The position numbers and the translations under genes are program-made. Under the pieces are notes generated by a model. The model was given only the letters and a program-made list of their open reading frames with translations, did no database searches and had not been told where the DNA came from. Positions 17,957 through 27,482 of a DNA stretch of 52,992 nucleotides are shown here, one piece after another. Source of the DNA: Paraclostridium ghonii (GTDB taxonomy: Bacteria > Bacillota > Clostridia > Peptostreptococcales > Peptostreptococcaceae). The stretch covers positions 1 through 52,992 of the forward strand of contig NZ_JAKEDR010000003.1 of the NCBI RefSeq assembly GCF_023653455.1, written 5' to 3'. The stretch's first letter is position 1, and each line of letters begins with the position of its first letter.

Positions 17957-18015
17957 AAAATCCTCCTTTTTTGGTTAACTTATATTTAAAGTTAAACATT
18001 GAAGGAGGATTTTTT
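17957..18015 (+). promoter_or_regulatory. Hairpin with buried ribosome site after aspartokinase
   Basis: AAAATCCTCCTT (17957-17968) pairs perfectly over 12 bp with AAGGAGGATTTT (18002-18013). An inner stem pairs GGTTAACTT (17973-17981) with AAGTTAAAC (17989-17997), one mismatch. The 3' arm is the ribosome binding site of the next gene and runs into T6, so it looks both like a terminator and a translational lock. It begins one base after the aspartokinase stop. Confidence 0.65.
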
Positions 18016-18168
18016 ATGTCTAATAAAAAAGCAAAAAATAAACAACCAAATTTAAAATTAGAATTTGCAGAGGAGTTAAATCTACCACCTAATTCTAGAC
18101 CTAAAAAAAGTGGATCGGTAGCTCAAAACACATCAAGACCTATAAGCAAACATCCAAAAGAAAAGTAG
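18016..18168 (+). CDS. 50-residue basic protein of unknown function
   Basis: Starts at ATG 18016, seven bases after AAGGAGG. The product is lysine- and asparagine-rich with a short acidic patch (EFAEELNL) and a flexible tail (SRPKKSGSV...SKHPKEK); no membrane segment or cysteine. I do not recognise it with certainty. The good ribosome site and setting between aspartokinase and tepA make it likely real. Its ribosome site is buried in a 12-bp stem that starts right after the aspartokinase stop, so its expression may depend on translation upstream or a change of structure. Confidence 0.7.
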   Translation: MSNKKAKNKQPNLKLEFAEELNLPPNSRPKKSGSVAQNTSRPISKHPKEK

Positions 18169-18198
18169 ATAAAAATAAGTCTTAAAAGGAGGCTACAT

Positions 18199-18969
18199 AT
18201 GAACTTTTGTAACGATAAAAAAGATAGAAAACTTCAGATAAAATCAGAAGAAGACAATATACTAGAAGAAGATGATAATAGAGACGAAAGTGAAGATATA
18301 CAAAATATTAAACAAATGGGTGTACCTAACATGCCCAACCAAAATATGAAAGATATACAATGCATAACTATAATAGGTGAAATTGAAGGACATTTTGCAG
18401 GCAATCCTCAAAAAAAATCTACAAAATATGAACATATAATACCTATGTTATTTGAAATAGAAGAAAATGAAGATATAAAAGGTGTTTTAATAATTTTAAA
18501 TACTGTGGGAGGGGATGTTGAAGCAGGGCTTGCAATGGCAGAGCTTATAAACAGTGTATCTAAAAAGGTAGTAACACTTGTTTTAGGAGGAAGTCATAGT
18601 ATAGGAGTACCGCTTGCTACAGCAGGAGATTATTCGTTTATAGCACCAACAGCGACTATGATAGTTCACCCTATAAGAACTAATGGATTGGTTATAGGCG
18701 TAAATGAAACATTTGAATATTTTAAAAAGATGCAAGAACGTATAACTAAATTTATAATAAGAACTTCAAATATAGAAAAAGAAGAACTAGAAAAACTCAT
18801 GTATTCAAAAGAAGAATTAGTAAGTGATGTAGGAAGTGTATTAATAGGGGAAGAAGCTGTTGATTGCGGACTTATTGATGAAGTGGGTGGTTTAAAAGAG
18901 GCAATGTCTAAATTAAGAGCATTAATGAACGAAAGTAATAATGATAGTAACAACAATGTAATTAAATAA
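18199..18969 (+). CDS. tepA: TepA-like ClpP-fold serine protease
   Basis: A 256-residue ClpP/crotonase-fold protein. After a charged 50-residue N-terminus come ITIIGEIEGHF, NTVGGDVEAGLAMAE, the nucleophile elbow GGSHSIG with Ser134, and MIVHP with His157, the expected Ser/His spacing of ClpP-like TepA/SppA-type proteases. No signal peptide. In B. subtilis tepA lies just upstream of spoIIIE, as here; it has been linked to protein translocation and degradation of spore proteins, but its mechanism is not settled. Start ATG follows AAAGGAGG. Confidence 0.92.
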   Translation: MNFCNDKKDRKLQIKSEEDNILEEDDNRDESEDIQNIKQMGVPNMPNQNMKDIQCITIIGEIEGHFAGNPQKKSTKYEHIIPMLFEIEENEDIKGVLIILNTVGGDVEAGLAMAELINSVSKKVVTLVLGGSHSIGVPLATAGDYSFIAPTATMIVHPIRTNGLVIGVNETFEYFKKMQERITKFIIRTSNIEKEELEKLMYSKEELVSDVGSVLIGEEAVDCGLIDEVGGLKEAMSKLRALMNESNNDSNNNVIK

Positions 18970-19012
18970 AATTTGTTTAAATAACATAAAATATGATATA
19001 ATTAAAAGATAT

Positions 19013-19047
19013 AAAAGTGTTAGTGTTTAAATACATTAGCACTTTTT
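19013..19047 (+). terminator. Intrinsic terminator after tepA
   Basis: AGTGTTAGTG (19016-19025) pairs with CATTAGCACT (19034-19043) with two G-T pairs, then TTTT. Confidence 0.75.
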
Positions 19048-19105
19048 GCTATGATTTTGGAATTTATTAATTCATGTATAAATTTATTTTTAAGAGGTGA
19101 GATTG

Positions 19106-21466
19106 ATGGCTAAGAAAAAATCTAAAAAGAAAAAAAAGATAGAATCAAGTTTTACGGCTGAATACAACAACCTTATAACTATATTCATTGGTATATTTTT
19201 ATTATATAGTTTAAACTCTAATTCTATGGGGTTACTAGGCACAGTTATTCAGAATATATTTAAAGGATTGTTTGGAGGGTTAGCAATAGCTATTCCATTT
19301 ATAATCATTATTAGGGGAATCTTAGGGTTTTTCGAGAAGAATGAATATATATACAGAATTAAAAATACTAAAGTATATTATTTAGGTGTATTTTTTATAT
19401 TTATATTCTATGGGCTTTTAAATGCGAAAAACTTACCTATAGACAGTCCTACTAATTCATACGTATTTAAAGAAGTAAGTAAAGCTGCTGTAGAAGGTGA
19501 AGGATGTGGGCTTATAGCTACATTTATCACATATTACGTTACAAAGATTCTTGGAGTAACAGGAGCATGGTTAATTAGTATATTTGCATTATTAATAACA
19601 TGCCTATTTACTTTTAATATATCTTTAAAAGACTTAATTGATACTATAAAAGCAAAGACTAAAAACAGTAAAGATAAAAATCTTTCTTTTAAAGACAAAG
19701 CTAAAAATTTAAAAAATGCTATGATGAACATGGTAACTGAAGAAGTTGATGAAAATACTATGGTTACAAAGACTGATTTAAAAAATAAACACAATAAATC
19801 AAATAAACCTAAAAATAATGAAAATAGTATGGATGAATACGAGAATGATAAAACAATAAAGATAGTAGGATTTAATAAAGCTGAGGATGATTACTTAGAA
19901 ATATTAGAGGGTACTCAAAGTATGCCGGAATTAGAAGTATTAAAAGAACTACAAAAAGCTAAACCTAAGCAAAAAACAGAGGCTTCAAGTATAAAAGAAA
20001 GTAGCTTAGAAACTACTCAGCCTATTGGAATTCAATCAGAATCAAAATATGAAAATTACACAAAGCCTAGTATTGAAATATTGAATAAAATAGATTCAAA
20101 ACCTGATGATAAGAGCAAGAAAAAAGTTCTTAAAAATGCTTCTTTACTGGAAAAAACTTTATCTGATTTTGGAGTTGAAGCAAAGGTAAATCAAGTCACT
20201 GTTGGACCTACTATAACTAGATATGAAATTCAACCAAGTCCTGGGGTGAAAGTAAGTAAAATTGTTAACTTAACTGATGATATAGCTCTTAGCTTAGCTG
20301 CAAAAAGTATAAGAATAGAAGCTCCTATACCAGGCAAAAGTGCAATTGGAATAGAGGTTCCAAATGAGGAAGGTCAGATAGTAACTTTAAGAGAAGTTCT
20401 TGAAAGTGAAGAATTTAATAAGTTTAAATCACCATTAGCCATGGGACTTGGTAAAGATATAGCGGGTAAACCTATAATAGCTGATATTGGTAAAATGCCA
20501 CACTTACTTATAGCAGGTTCTACTGGTTCTGGTAAGAGTGTATGTGTAAATACTTTAATAAATAGTATATTATATAAGGCTAACCCAGATGAAGTTAAGT
20601 TTTTACTTATAGACCCTAAAGTTGTTGAACTTGCAAATTACAATGGAATACCACACTTATTAATACCTGTTGTAACTGATCCTAAAAAAGCTGCTAATGC
20701 ACTTAACTGGGCAGTCACTGAAATGAATAGAAGATATAAGTTATTTGCAGAAGCTAGTGTAAAAGATATAACAAGTTACAATGAAAAAAGTGAAGAAAAA
20801 CTTCCAAAGATAGTAATAATAATAGATGAGCTTGCAGACCTTATGATGGTTAGCGCTAGCGATGTTGAAGATTATATATGTAGATTAGCACAGATGGCAA
20901 GAGCTGCGGGTATGCACTTAATAGTTGCAACACAACGACCATCAGTAGATGTTATAACTGGAGTTATAAAAGCTAACATTCCATCTAGAATTGCATTTGC
21001 TGTTTCATCTCAAACAGATTCAAGAACTATACTTGATATGGGTGGAGCTGAAAAACTTCTAGGAAAAGGAGATATGCTATTTTATCCTTTAGGAGCAGCT
21101 AAACCAGTTAGATTACAAGGTGCATTTATATCAGAATCAGAATCTGAAAGAGTAGTAGATTACGTAAAAAGTCAAGTTAATGAAGAAATTAATTATGAAG
21201 AGTGCATAGTAGATAGCATAACTAAAATATCTAAAGAGCAAACAAGTGATGTTGATGAACTTTTAGGTGAAGCTATAGAATTTGTAGTTGAAAGTGGGCA
21301 AGCTTCTGCTTCTATGCTTCAAAGAAAGTTTAAAATTGGATTTAATAGAGCTGCAAGACTTATAGATTCTATGGAAGAAAGATCTATAGTTGGGCAAAGT
21401 GAAGGAAGTAAACCTAGAAAAGTTCTAGTTAGCAAACAAGATTTAGATAATTTAGAGGGTGAATAA
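19106..21466 (+). CDS. ftsK: DNA translocase FtsK/SpoIIIE
   Basis: A 786-residue translocase: a lysine-rich N-terminus, four predicted membrane helices within the first 170 residues, a charged linker to about 340, then the motor. Walker A is AGSTGSGKS near residue 470 and Walker B IVIIIDELADLM near 575. A C-terminal winged-helix gamma domain (SMLQRKFKIGFNRAARLID) recognises polar DNA motifs. It pumps DNA at the division or sporulation septum. One gene can serve both FtsK and SpoIIIE roles in Clostridia. Start ATG 19106 after AGAGGTGA; an in-frame GTG at 19097 lies in that site. Confidence 0.96.
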   Translation: MAKKKSKKKKKIESSFTAEYNNLITIFIGIFLLYSLNSNSMGLLGTVIQNIFKGLFGGLAIAIPFIIIIRGILGFFEKNEYIYRIKNTKVYYLGVFFIFIFYGLLNAKNLPIDSPTNSYVFKEVSKAAVEGEGCGLIATFITYYVTKILGVTGAWLISIFALLITCLFTFNISLKDLIDTIKAKTKNSKDKNLSFKDKAKNLKNAMMNMVTEEVDENTMVTKTDLKNKHNKSNKPKNNENSMDEYENDKTIKIVGFNKAEDDYLEILEGTQSMPELEVLKELQKAKPKQKTEASSIKESSLETTQPIGIQSESKYENYTKPSIEILNKIDSKPDDKSKKKVLKNASLLEKTLSDFGVEAKVNQVTVGPTITRYEIQPSPGVKVSKIVNLTDDIALSLAAKSIRIEAPIPGKSAIGIEVPNEEGQIVTLREVLESEEFNKFKSPLAMGLGKDIAGKPIIADIGKMPHLLIAGSTGSGKSVCVNTLINSILYKANPDEVKFLLIDPKVVELANYNGIPHLLIPVVTDPKKAANALNWAVTEMNRRYKLFAEASVKDITSYNEKSEEKLPKIVIIIDELADLMMVSASDVEDYICRLAQMARAAGMHLIVATQRPSVDVITGVIKANIPSRIAFAVSSQTDSRTILDMGGAEKLLGKGDMLFYPLGAAKPVRLQGAFISESESERVVDYVKSQVNEEINYEECIVDSITKISKEQTSDVDELLGEAIEFVVESGQASASMLQRKFKIGFNRAARLIDSMEERSIVGQSEGSKPRKVLVSKQDLDNLEGE

Positions 21467-21468
21467 AT

Positions 21469-22518
21469 TTGAAGACAATAGATATAAAAAGTGCATTACA
21501 CCTACCAAATACCATATTTATAGATGTGAGAACGGAAGTGGAATTTGAAGAGGACCATATATTAGATGCTTTTCATATGCCATTATTTAGCAATGATGAG
21601 CATAAAGATATAGGAACTATATATAAGATGCAAGGAAAGCAAGAGGCAGTACAAAAGGGATTTGATTATGTAAAAGATAAACTAAAACACATGTACATGG
21701 AGGTTTTAAATTTATCTAATGAATATGAAAATATAGTTATATACTGTGCAAGAGGTGGCATGAGAAGTGGAAGTTTAGTTAACATGATTTCTACATTAGG
21801 AGTAAATGTATATCAATTACAAGGTGGATATAAATCCTATAGAAACTTTGTATTAGACTACTTTAAAAGCGCTATGGATACTAAAGAATTTATAGTACTT
21901 CATGGATTAACTGGTGTTGGAAAAACAGATATGCTTCTTATGTTAGAGGAAAAAGGTATAGATATTATAGACTTAGAAGGTATAGCTAAAAATAGTGGAT
22001 CTACATTTGGGTTTATAATGTTTAATGAAAAGCCTCCAACACAAAAGAGTTTTGAGACCAACCTTTTTGAAAAACTATATTTTTCAAAAAGTAATTATAT
22101 ATTTATAGAAAGTGAAAGTAAAAGAGTAGGGCATGTAAATGTGCCACATGAAATATATGAAGGTATAATAAGAGATGGATACCACATATTATTAGAGTGT
22201 AGCGTTAAATCTAGAGTTAATAGATTATGTAGAGATTACATTTATACAGAAAATAAGAATTTTGAAGCTTTAATACAATGTATGAATAAGTTTAGAAAAA
22301 GATTAGGAAATCAAAAAGTTGATTATTATATTCAATTATTTAATGAAGGTAAATATGAACAGCTTGTAGAACATTATTTAGTAGATTATTATGATGCATT
22401 GTATGGGCACTCTGTTGAAAAATATGAGTACAACAAAGTTCTTAATTGTGATAACATGGAAGACTCGCTTTTAGAGTTAATAGATTTTCATACGGCAGCA
22501 AAGGGAGGAGCAAATTAA
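21469..22518 (+). CDS. mnmH: tRNA 2-selenouridine synthase MnmH (SelU)
   Basis: A 349-residue protein joining a rhodanese domain (1 to about 130, active Cys93 in YCARGGMRSGS) to a P-loop domain (HGLTGVGKTD, 146-154), the exact MnmH/YbbB layout. It exchanges sulfur for selenium at wobble uridine 34 of Lys, Glu and Gln tRNAs, via a geranylated intermediate, using selenophosphate. Its presence predicts a selD gene elsewhere. Start TTG is two bases past the ftsK stop with GAGGGTGA before it, and the gene abuts rimO directly, so all three may be one transcript. Confidence 0.92.
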   Translation: MKTIDIKSALHLPNTIFIDVRTEVEFEEDHILDAFHMPLFSNDEHKDIGTIYKMQGKQEAVQKGFDYVKDKLKHMYMEVLNLSNEYENIVIYCARGGMRSGSLVNMISTLGVNVYQLQGGYKSYRNFVLDYFKSAMDTKEFIVLHGLTGVGKTDMLLMLEEKGIDIIDLEGIAKNSGSTFGFIMFNEKPPTQKSFETNLFEKLYFSKSNYIFIESESKRVGHVNVPHEIYEGIIRDGYHILLECSVKSRVNRLCRDYIYTENKNFEALIQCMNKFRKRLGNQKVDYYIQLFNEGKYEQLVEHYLVDYYDALYGHSVEKYEYNKVLNCDNMEDSLLELIDFHTAAKGGAN

Positions 22519-23853
22519 ATGTTAAAAATAGCATTAGAGTCATTAGGATGTTCTAAAAACTTAGTAGATGCAGAAATAATGATGGGAATTTTGAATAGAA
22601 AAGGGTATAAACTAGTAGGAGATTTTGAGGAAGCTGACATAATTTTAGTAAACACTTGTGGATTTATAGAATCAGCAAAACAAGAATCAATAGATACTAT
22701 ACTAGAATTAGCTCAATTAAAAGAAAGTGGAAACTTAAAGTTACTTATAGTTACTGGATGTCTTGCTCAAAGATATGCTAAGGAATTGCAATCAGAAATT
22801 CCGGAAATAGATGCTATAGTTGGAACAGGAAGTTATCAACAAATAGACGAAATAATAGCAAATCTTGAAAAAGAAAATAATATAGTAAGTTTAAACAACA
22901 TAGAATTTGCATACGATGAAAGTCTACCAAGATATGTTACAACTCCAGAATACATGGCATACCTAAAAATAGGAGAAGGATGTGACAATCATTGTACTTA
23001 CTGTATAATACCTAAATTAAGAGGTAAATACAGAAGTAGAAAGATGGAAGATATTATAAGGGAGGCTAAAGATTTAGCTTCTAAGGGAGTAAAAGAGCTT
23101 GTAGTTATAGCTCAAGATACTACTAAATATGGATTAGATTTATATGGAGAAGTTAAACTTCCTCAGTTGTTAGAAGAACTTGCGCAAATAGAAGGTATTA
23201 AGTGGATAAGAATAATGTACTCATACCCAGAATCAATAACTGAAGAACTTGTAAAAGTAATTAAAAAGTACGATAATATATGTAATTATTTTGATATGCC
23301 TATACAACATGCAAGTAATAAAGTTTTAAAACTAATGAATAGACACACAACTAAAGAAGATATTAAATCAAAAGTTGAAATGATAAGAAAGCATATACCT
23401 AATGCTACTTTAAGAACAACTATAATAGTTGGGTTCCCTGGAGAAACTGATGAAGATTTCAATGAATTAGTAGAGTTTGCAAAAGATATGAAGTTTGATA
23501 GACTAGGGGCTTTTGCATACTCTAGAGAAGAAGATACTCCAGCAGATAAACTTCCAAATCATTTAGAAGAAGATGTTAAATTAAGTAGAAGAGATCAACT
23601 TATGTTAGTACAACAAGAAATATCTCAAGAATTAAATGCACAAAAGATTAATAATAAATATGAAGTTTTAATTGAAGAACAAATTGAAGATAAGGTTTAT
23701 ATAGGAAGAACTCAAGGAGATGCAGAAGAAATAGACAGCATAGTTTATGTTAAATCTGAAAATCAGCTTAAAATAGGAGATTTTGTAAAAGTAAAAATAA
23801 ATAATGCCTTAGAGTATGATTTGATGGGAGATGTAGTTAATGAACTTACCTAA
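22519..23853 (+). CDS. rimO: Ribosomal protein S12 methylthiotransferase RimO
   Basis: A 444-residue methylthiotransferase. The N-terminal UPF0004 domain has Cys11 (ESLGCSKN), Cys47 (NTCGFI) and Cys81 (TGCLAQ) for one cluster. The radical-SAM CxxxCxxC is C155-C159-C162 in GCDNHCTYCIIP; a TRAM domain ends the protein. The N-terminus LESLGCSKNLVDAE separates RimO from MiaB. It methylthiolates an aspartate of S12. It starts at the base after mnmH and overlaps pgsA by 14 bases. Confidence 0.97.
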   Translation: MLKIALESLGCSKNLVDAEIMMGILNRKGYKLVGDFEEADIILVNTCGFIESAKQESIDTILELAQLKESGNLKLLIVTGCLAQRYAKELQSEIPEIDAIVGTGSYQQIDEIIANLEKENNIVSLNNIEFAYDESLPRYVTTPEYMAYLKIGEGCDNHCTYCIIPKLRGKYRSRKMEDIIREAKDLASKGVKELVVIAQDTTKYGLDLYGEVKLPQLLEELAQIEGIKWIRIMYSYPESITEELVKVIKKYDNICNYFDMPIQHASNKVLKLMNRHTTKEDIKSKVEMIRKHIPNATLRTTIIVGFPGETDEDFNELVEFAKDMKFDRLGAFAYSREEDTPADKLPNHLEEDVKLSRRDQLMLVQQEISQELNAQKINNKYEVLIEEQIEDKVYIGRTQGDAEEIDSIVYVKSENQLKIGDFVKVKINNALEYDLMGDVVNELT

Positions 23854-24382
23854 TAAATTAACTTTATTTAGGATATTTTTAATACCAGTTTTTATAATCG
23901 TAATGATGCTAAATTTACCTAGTAAATTTTTAATAGCATGTCTGATATTTATAGTAGCATCAGTAACGGATGCTATGGATGGACATATAGCTAGAAAATA
24001 CAATTTAGTAACGGATTTTGGGAAATTTATGGATCCTCTTGCAGATAAATTGCTTGTTATATCAGCGCTTACTACAATGATAGAATATGATTTAGTAGCT
24101 GCTTGGATGGTTATTATAATTGTTGCTAGAGAACTTACAGTTAGTATACTAAGAGCTATTGCAGCAGCAGATGGAAAAGTTATAGCGGCAAGTTCGGGTG
24201 GGAAACTAAAAACTATTTCACAAATGATAGCGGTAGTAATCCTTTTATTAGGAGCGCATACAGGAAATGTGTTATTTTTAAATATAGGTAAAGTAACTAT
24301 ATTAATAGCAACATTACTCACTCTTTACTCAGGTTGGGAGTATGTATATAAAAATAGAAATTTATTTATGGAAAGTAAATAA
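23840..24382 (+). CDS. pgsA: CDP-diacylglycerol-glycerol-3-phosphate phosphatidyltransferase
   Basis: A 180-residue membrane enzyme with the complete CDP-alcohol phosphotransferase motif D-x2-D-G-x2-A-R-x8-G-x3-D-x3-D: D44, D47, G48, A51, R52, G61, D65 and D69. About five hydrophobic helices follow. It makes phosphatidylglycerol phosphate. The start ATG lies inside the end of rimO, implying coupled translation, and a strong terminator follows. The rimO-pgsA order is common in Clostridia and Bacilli. Confidence 0.96.
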   Translation: MNLPNKLTLFRIFLIPVFIIVMMLNLPSKFLIACLIFIVASVTDAMDGHIARKYNLVTDFGKFMDPLADKLLVISALTTMIEYDLVAAWMVIIIVARELTVSILRAIAAADGKVIAASSGGKLKTISQMIAVVILLLGAHTGNVLFLNIGKVTILIATLLTLYSGWEYVYKNRNLFMESK

Positions 24383-24388
24383 TAATGT

Positions 24389-24425
24389 AAAAAAGATGGG
24401 TATCTAAAGATATCCATCTTTTTTA
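24389..24425 (+). terminator. Intrinsic terminator after pgsA
   Basis: AAAAGATGGGTATC pairs with GATATCCATCTTTT (one G-T pair) around a short loop, followed by TT. It closes the ftsK-pgsA transcript. Confidence 0.88.
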
Positions 24426-24504
24426 CAGCGAAATAAATTAAACTTGTGGAAAAATATGTATAAATTGATATAATTAAAGTTAATACTAATAAGGTATTAT
24501 TTAA

Positions 24505-24533
24505 TTGACTTTAAGTTATAAAAAATATATAAT
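24505..24533 (+). promoter_or_regulatory. recA promoter
   Basis: TTGACT (24505-24510) and TATAAT (24528-24533) with a 17-base spacer, close to the sigma-A consensus. The predicted start near 24540 abuts the LexA box. Confidence 0.7.
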
Positions 24534-24540
24534 AAACATA

Positions 24541-24552
24541 GAACAAATGTTT
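24541..24552 (+). promoter_or_regulatory. LexA (SOS) box of recA
   Basis: GAACAAATGTTT fits the Gram-positive LexA pattern GAACnnnnGTTC/T and sits at the predicted transcription start, where a bound repressor would block RNA polymerase. It implies SOS control of recA. No lexA gene is in the window. Confidence 0.65.
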
Positions 24553-24615
24553 GATTGGAAAATTTACTTTAAGTAAATTTTGAATAAATGATTTTAAGAA
24601 GGGAAGGTAATATAA

Positions 24616-25668
24616 ATGGCAGGAATACAAGATGAAAAATTAAAAGCGCTAAACTCAGCGTTATCTCAGATAGAAAAAGATTTTGGTAAAGGATCAGTAA
24701 TGAAACTTGGAGAAGCTAAAGGGATGGCTATAGATGTTATACCAACAGGATCTATTGGACTTGATATAGCTGTTGGTATAGGAGGGCTTCCGAAAGGTAG
24801 AATAGTCGAAATATATGGACCAGAATCTTCTGGTAAAACAACAGTTACATTACATGCAGTAGCAGAAGCTCAAAAACAAGGTGGAATAGCAGCATTTATA
24901 GATGCTGAACATGCTCTAGATCCTATATATGCAAAAGCACTAGGTGTAGATGTTGATAACTTAATAGTTTCACAACCAGACACAGGAGAGCAAGCTTTAG
25001 AAATAGCAGAAGCACTTATAAGAAGTGGTGCTATAGATATAATAGTAGTTGACTCAGTAGCAGCATTAGTTCCAAAAGCTGAAATAGAAGGGGATATGGG
25101 AGATTCTCACGTTGGTCTTCAAGCTAGACTTATGTCACAGGCTTTAAGAAAGTTAACAGGATCTATAAAAAAATCTAATTGTGTAGCAATATTTATAAAC
25201 CAGTTAAGAGAAAAAGTTGGGGTTATGTTTGGTAGCCCAGAAACTACAACAGGTGGTCGTGCTCTTAAATTCTACTCTTCAGTAAGGTTAGATGTAAGAA
25301 AAATAGACACTATAAAGCAAGGCGACAAAGTTATGGGAAGTAGAACAAGAGTAAAAGTTGTTAAAAATAAGGTTGCACCTCCATTTAAACAAGCTGAATT
25401 TGATATAATGTATGGAGAAGGTATATCAAAGGTTGGTGACTTATTAGATATAGCAGCAGATATAGATGTAATCAAAAAATCAGGAGCTTGGTATAGCTAC
25501 AATGAAACTAAATTAGGACAAGGTAGAGAAAATGTAAAAAAATTCTTAGCAGATAATCCTGATTTAACAGAAGAAGTAGAAGGATTAGTAAGAAAATATT
25601 ACAAATTAGATGAAAATAGAGATAGTGCAGAAGAAAATGAAGATTCAATAGAAAATATTGGAGAATAA
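24616..25668 (+). CDS. recA: Recombinase RecA
   Basis: A 350-residue RecA: Walker [10 protein letters not shown] near residue 68, Walker [14 protein letters not shown] near 140, and the [15 protein letters not shown]2-side block. The acidic C-terminal tail (from about 335) is typical. It drives homologous recombination and activates LexA cleavage. It stands alone between the pgsA terminator and rny, as in many Clostridia. Start ATG follows AAGGGAAGG. Confidence 0.98.
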   Translation: MAGIQDEKLKALNSALSQIEKDFGKGSVMKLGEAKGMAIDVIPTGSIGLDIAVGIGGLPKGRIVEIYGPESSGKTTVTLHAVAEAQKQGGIAAFIDAEHALDPIYAKALGVDVDNLIVSQPDTGEQALEIAEALIRSGAIDIIVVDSVAALVPKAEIEGDMGDSHVGLQARLMSQALRKLTGSIKKSNCVAIFINQLREKVGVMFGSPETTTGGRALKFYSSVRLDVRKIDTIKQGDKVMGSRTRVKVVKNKVAPPFKQAEFDIMYGEGISKVGDLLDIAADIDVIKKSGAWYSYNETKLGQGRENVKKFLADNPDLTEEVEGLVRKYYKLDENRDSAEENEDSIENIGE

Positions 25669-25691
25669 TGCCCTGTATACCTCCTATTAAC

Positions 25692-25720
25692 TTGACACCG
25701 GATTGAAAAAATTATAAAAT
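25692..25720 (+). promoter_or_regulatory. Candidate rny promoter
   Basis: TTGACA (25692-25697) and TAAAAT (25715-25720) with a 17-base spacer. It lies 83 bases before the rny coding region, with an AT-only hairpin (25722-25746) in the leader. Confidence 0.55.
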
Positions 25721-25802
25721 TAAATAAGAATAAAATATTCTTATTTAGTTTATAAAAATAGATGTTTAAATACTGTAGTTAACGGTTTATTTAACAAAGG
25801 AG

Positions 25803-27347
25803 GTGGATGTCATAGTAGAGGCAATAATAGGCGCTTTATTGGGAATATTTGTGGGTATTATAGTTGGTTATTTTGTAAGAAAAAACATATCTGAAGCTAA
25901 GATTGGCCAAGCTGAAAAGATGGCCGATGATATAATAGATAAGGCAAACAAAGATGCAGAAACTTTACAAAAAGAAAAACTATTAGAAGCAAAAGAAGAG
26001 ATCCATAAATGGAGAAATGAAGCAGAGAAAGAAAACAAAGAAAGAAGAATTGAAGTTCAAAAGTTTGAAAGAAGAATAATTCAAAAAGAAGAAGTTTTAG
26101 ATAAAAAGCTTCAAGCGTTAGAAAATAAAGAAACTGTTCTTAGTGATAAACTAAAGAAAATTGAAAAAAAAGAAGAACATGTTGAAGCTATAAAAGTTCA
26201 ACAATTAGAGAAGTTAGAAAGTATATCTGGTATAACTTCAGACAAAGCAAAAGAAATCATATTAACTAATGCTGAAAGAGAAGTAAGACGTGAGATGTCT
26301 ATAATGATTAAAGAAATAGAGTCTCAGGCAAAAGAAGAAGCAGATAAAAAATCAAGAGAAATAATAGGATATGCTATACAAAAATGCGCAGCCGATCATG
26401 TGGCAGAAACTACTGTAACGGTGGTTAACCTTCCAAATGATGAAATGAAGGGAAGAATTATAGGTAGAGAAGGTAGAAATATAAGAACATTAGAAACTCT
26501 TACTGGAATAGATTTAATAATAGATGATACTCCAGAAGCAGTAATATTATCTGGATTTGATCCTATAAGAAGAGAAGTTGCAAGAATTGCTCTTGAAAAG
26601 CTTATTGCAGATGGAAGAATTCATCCTGCAAGAATTGAAGAAATGGTTGAAAAAGCTAGAAAAGAAGTGGATAACATAATAAAAGAGTTTGGAGAACAAG
26701 CTACTTTTGAAACAGGGGTTCATGGATTACATCCAGAATTAGTAAGACTTCTAGGTAGACTTAACTATAGAACGAGTTATGGACAAAACGTTTTAAGACA
26801 CTCTATAGAAGTTGCACATATAGCAGGCATAATGGCTGCTGAAATAGGTGCAGATGTGAAATTAGCGAAGAGAGCTGGATTATTACATGATATAGGTAAA
26901 TCAGTAGATCATGAAATGGAAGGAACTCATGTTGAAATAGGTATGGATTTACTTAGAAGATACAAAGAATCTAAGGATGTTATACATGCTATGAGTACTC
27001 ATCATGGAGATTATGAGCCACAAACTATAGAAGCAGTATTAGTTACCGCTGCAGATGCAATATCAGCTGCGAGACCTGGTGCAAGACGTGAAACACTAGA
27101 AGCTTATATTAAACGTTTAGAGAAGTTAGAAGAAATAGCTAATTCATATGAAGGTGTAGATAAATCGTTTGCAATTCAAGCTGGTAGAGAAATAAGAATA
27201 ATGGTTAAACCAGAAAATGTAAGTGACGAAGCTATTCATTTATTAGCAAGAGATATGACAAAGAGAATAGAAGATGAATTAGAGTATCCTGGACAAATTA
27301 AGGTTAGTATAATAAGAGAGACAAGAGCAATAGAATACGCTAAATAA
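25803..27347 (+). CDS. rny: Ribonuclease Y
   Basis: A membrane-anchored endoribonuclease of about 514 residues: one N-terminal helix (about 5-26), a long coiled coil (30 to 195), a KH domain ([15 protein letters not shown] near 220), and an HD domain with [12 protein letters not shown] near 360. It starts mRNA decay in Firmicutes, together with PNPase. The start is uncertain: GTG 25803 overlaps its own ribosome site (AAAGGAGG, 25796-25803), while an ATA at 25812 is ideally spaced and an ATG at 25807 is out of frame. I keep GTG 25803 as the outermost frame limit; see findings. Confidence 0.93.
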   Translation: MDVIVEAIIGALLGIFVGIIVGYFVRKNISEAKIGQAEKMADDIIDKANKDAETLQKEKLLEAKEEIHKWRNEAEKENKERRIEVQKFERRIIQKEEVLDKKLQALENKETVLSDKLKKIEKKEEHVEAIKVQQLEKLESISGITSDKAKEIILTNAEREVRREMSIMIKEIESQAKEEADKKSREIIGYAIQKCAADHVAETTVTVVNLPNDEMKGRIIGREGRNIRTLETLTGIDLIIDDTPEAVILSGFDPIRREVARIALEKLIADGRIHPARIEEMVEKARKEVDNIIKEFGEQATFETGVHGLHPELVRLLGRLNYRTSYGQNVLRHSIEVAHIAGIMAAEIGADVKLAKRAGLLHDIGKSVDHEMEGTHVEIGMDLLRRYKESKDVIHAMSTHHGDYEPQTIEAVLVTAADAISAARPGARRETLEAYIKRLEKLEEIANSYEGVDKSFAIQAGREIRIMVKPENVSDEAIHLLARDMTKRIEDELEYPGQIKVSIIRETRAIEYAK

Positions 27348-27358
27348 GAAAATAATAA

Positions 27359-27390
27359 GCGAATATATCAAATGATATATTCGTTTTTTT
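27359..27390 (+). terminator. Intrinsic terminator after rny
   Basis: GCGAATATATC and GATATATTCGT pair around a small loop, followed by six T. Confidence 0.85.
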
Positions 27391-27482
27391 AATTACTTAA
27401 ATAAATTAATATAGAATAATTTAATTTAAATAAGATTAAAATATAAGTATTAAATTTTATAAAAACAATAGGAGATACAATT

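Noticed and set aside
17956..18015. Lysine riboswitch or transcript leader tied to aspartokinase
   Set aside because: The structure lies after, not before, aspartokinase and is a single hairpin; no lysine riboswitch motif upstream of 16738.
23809..24321. 170-residue minus-strand frame opposite pgsA
   Set aside because: Lies wholly opposite a gene with a complete catalytic motif; composition is that of an antisense shadow.
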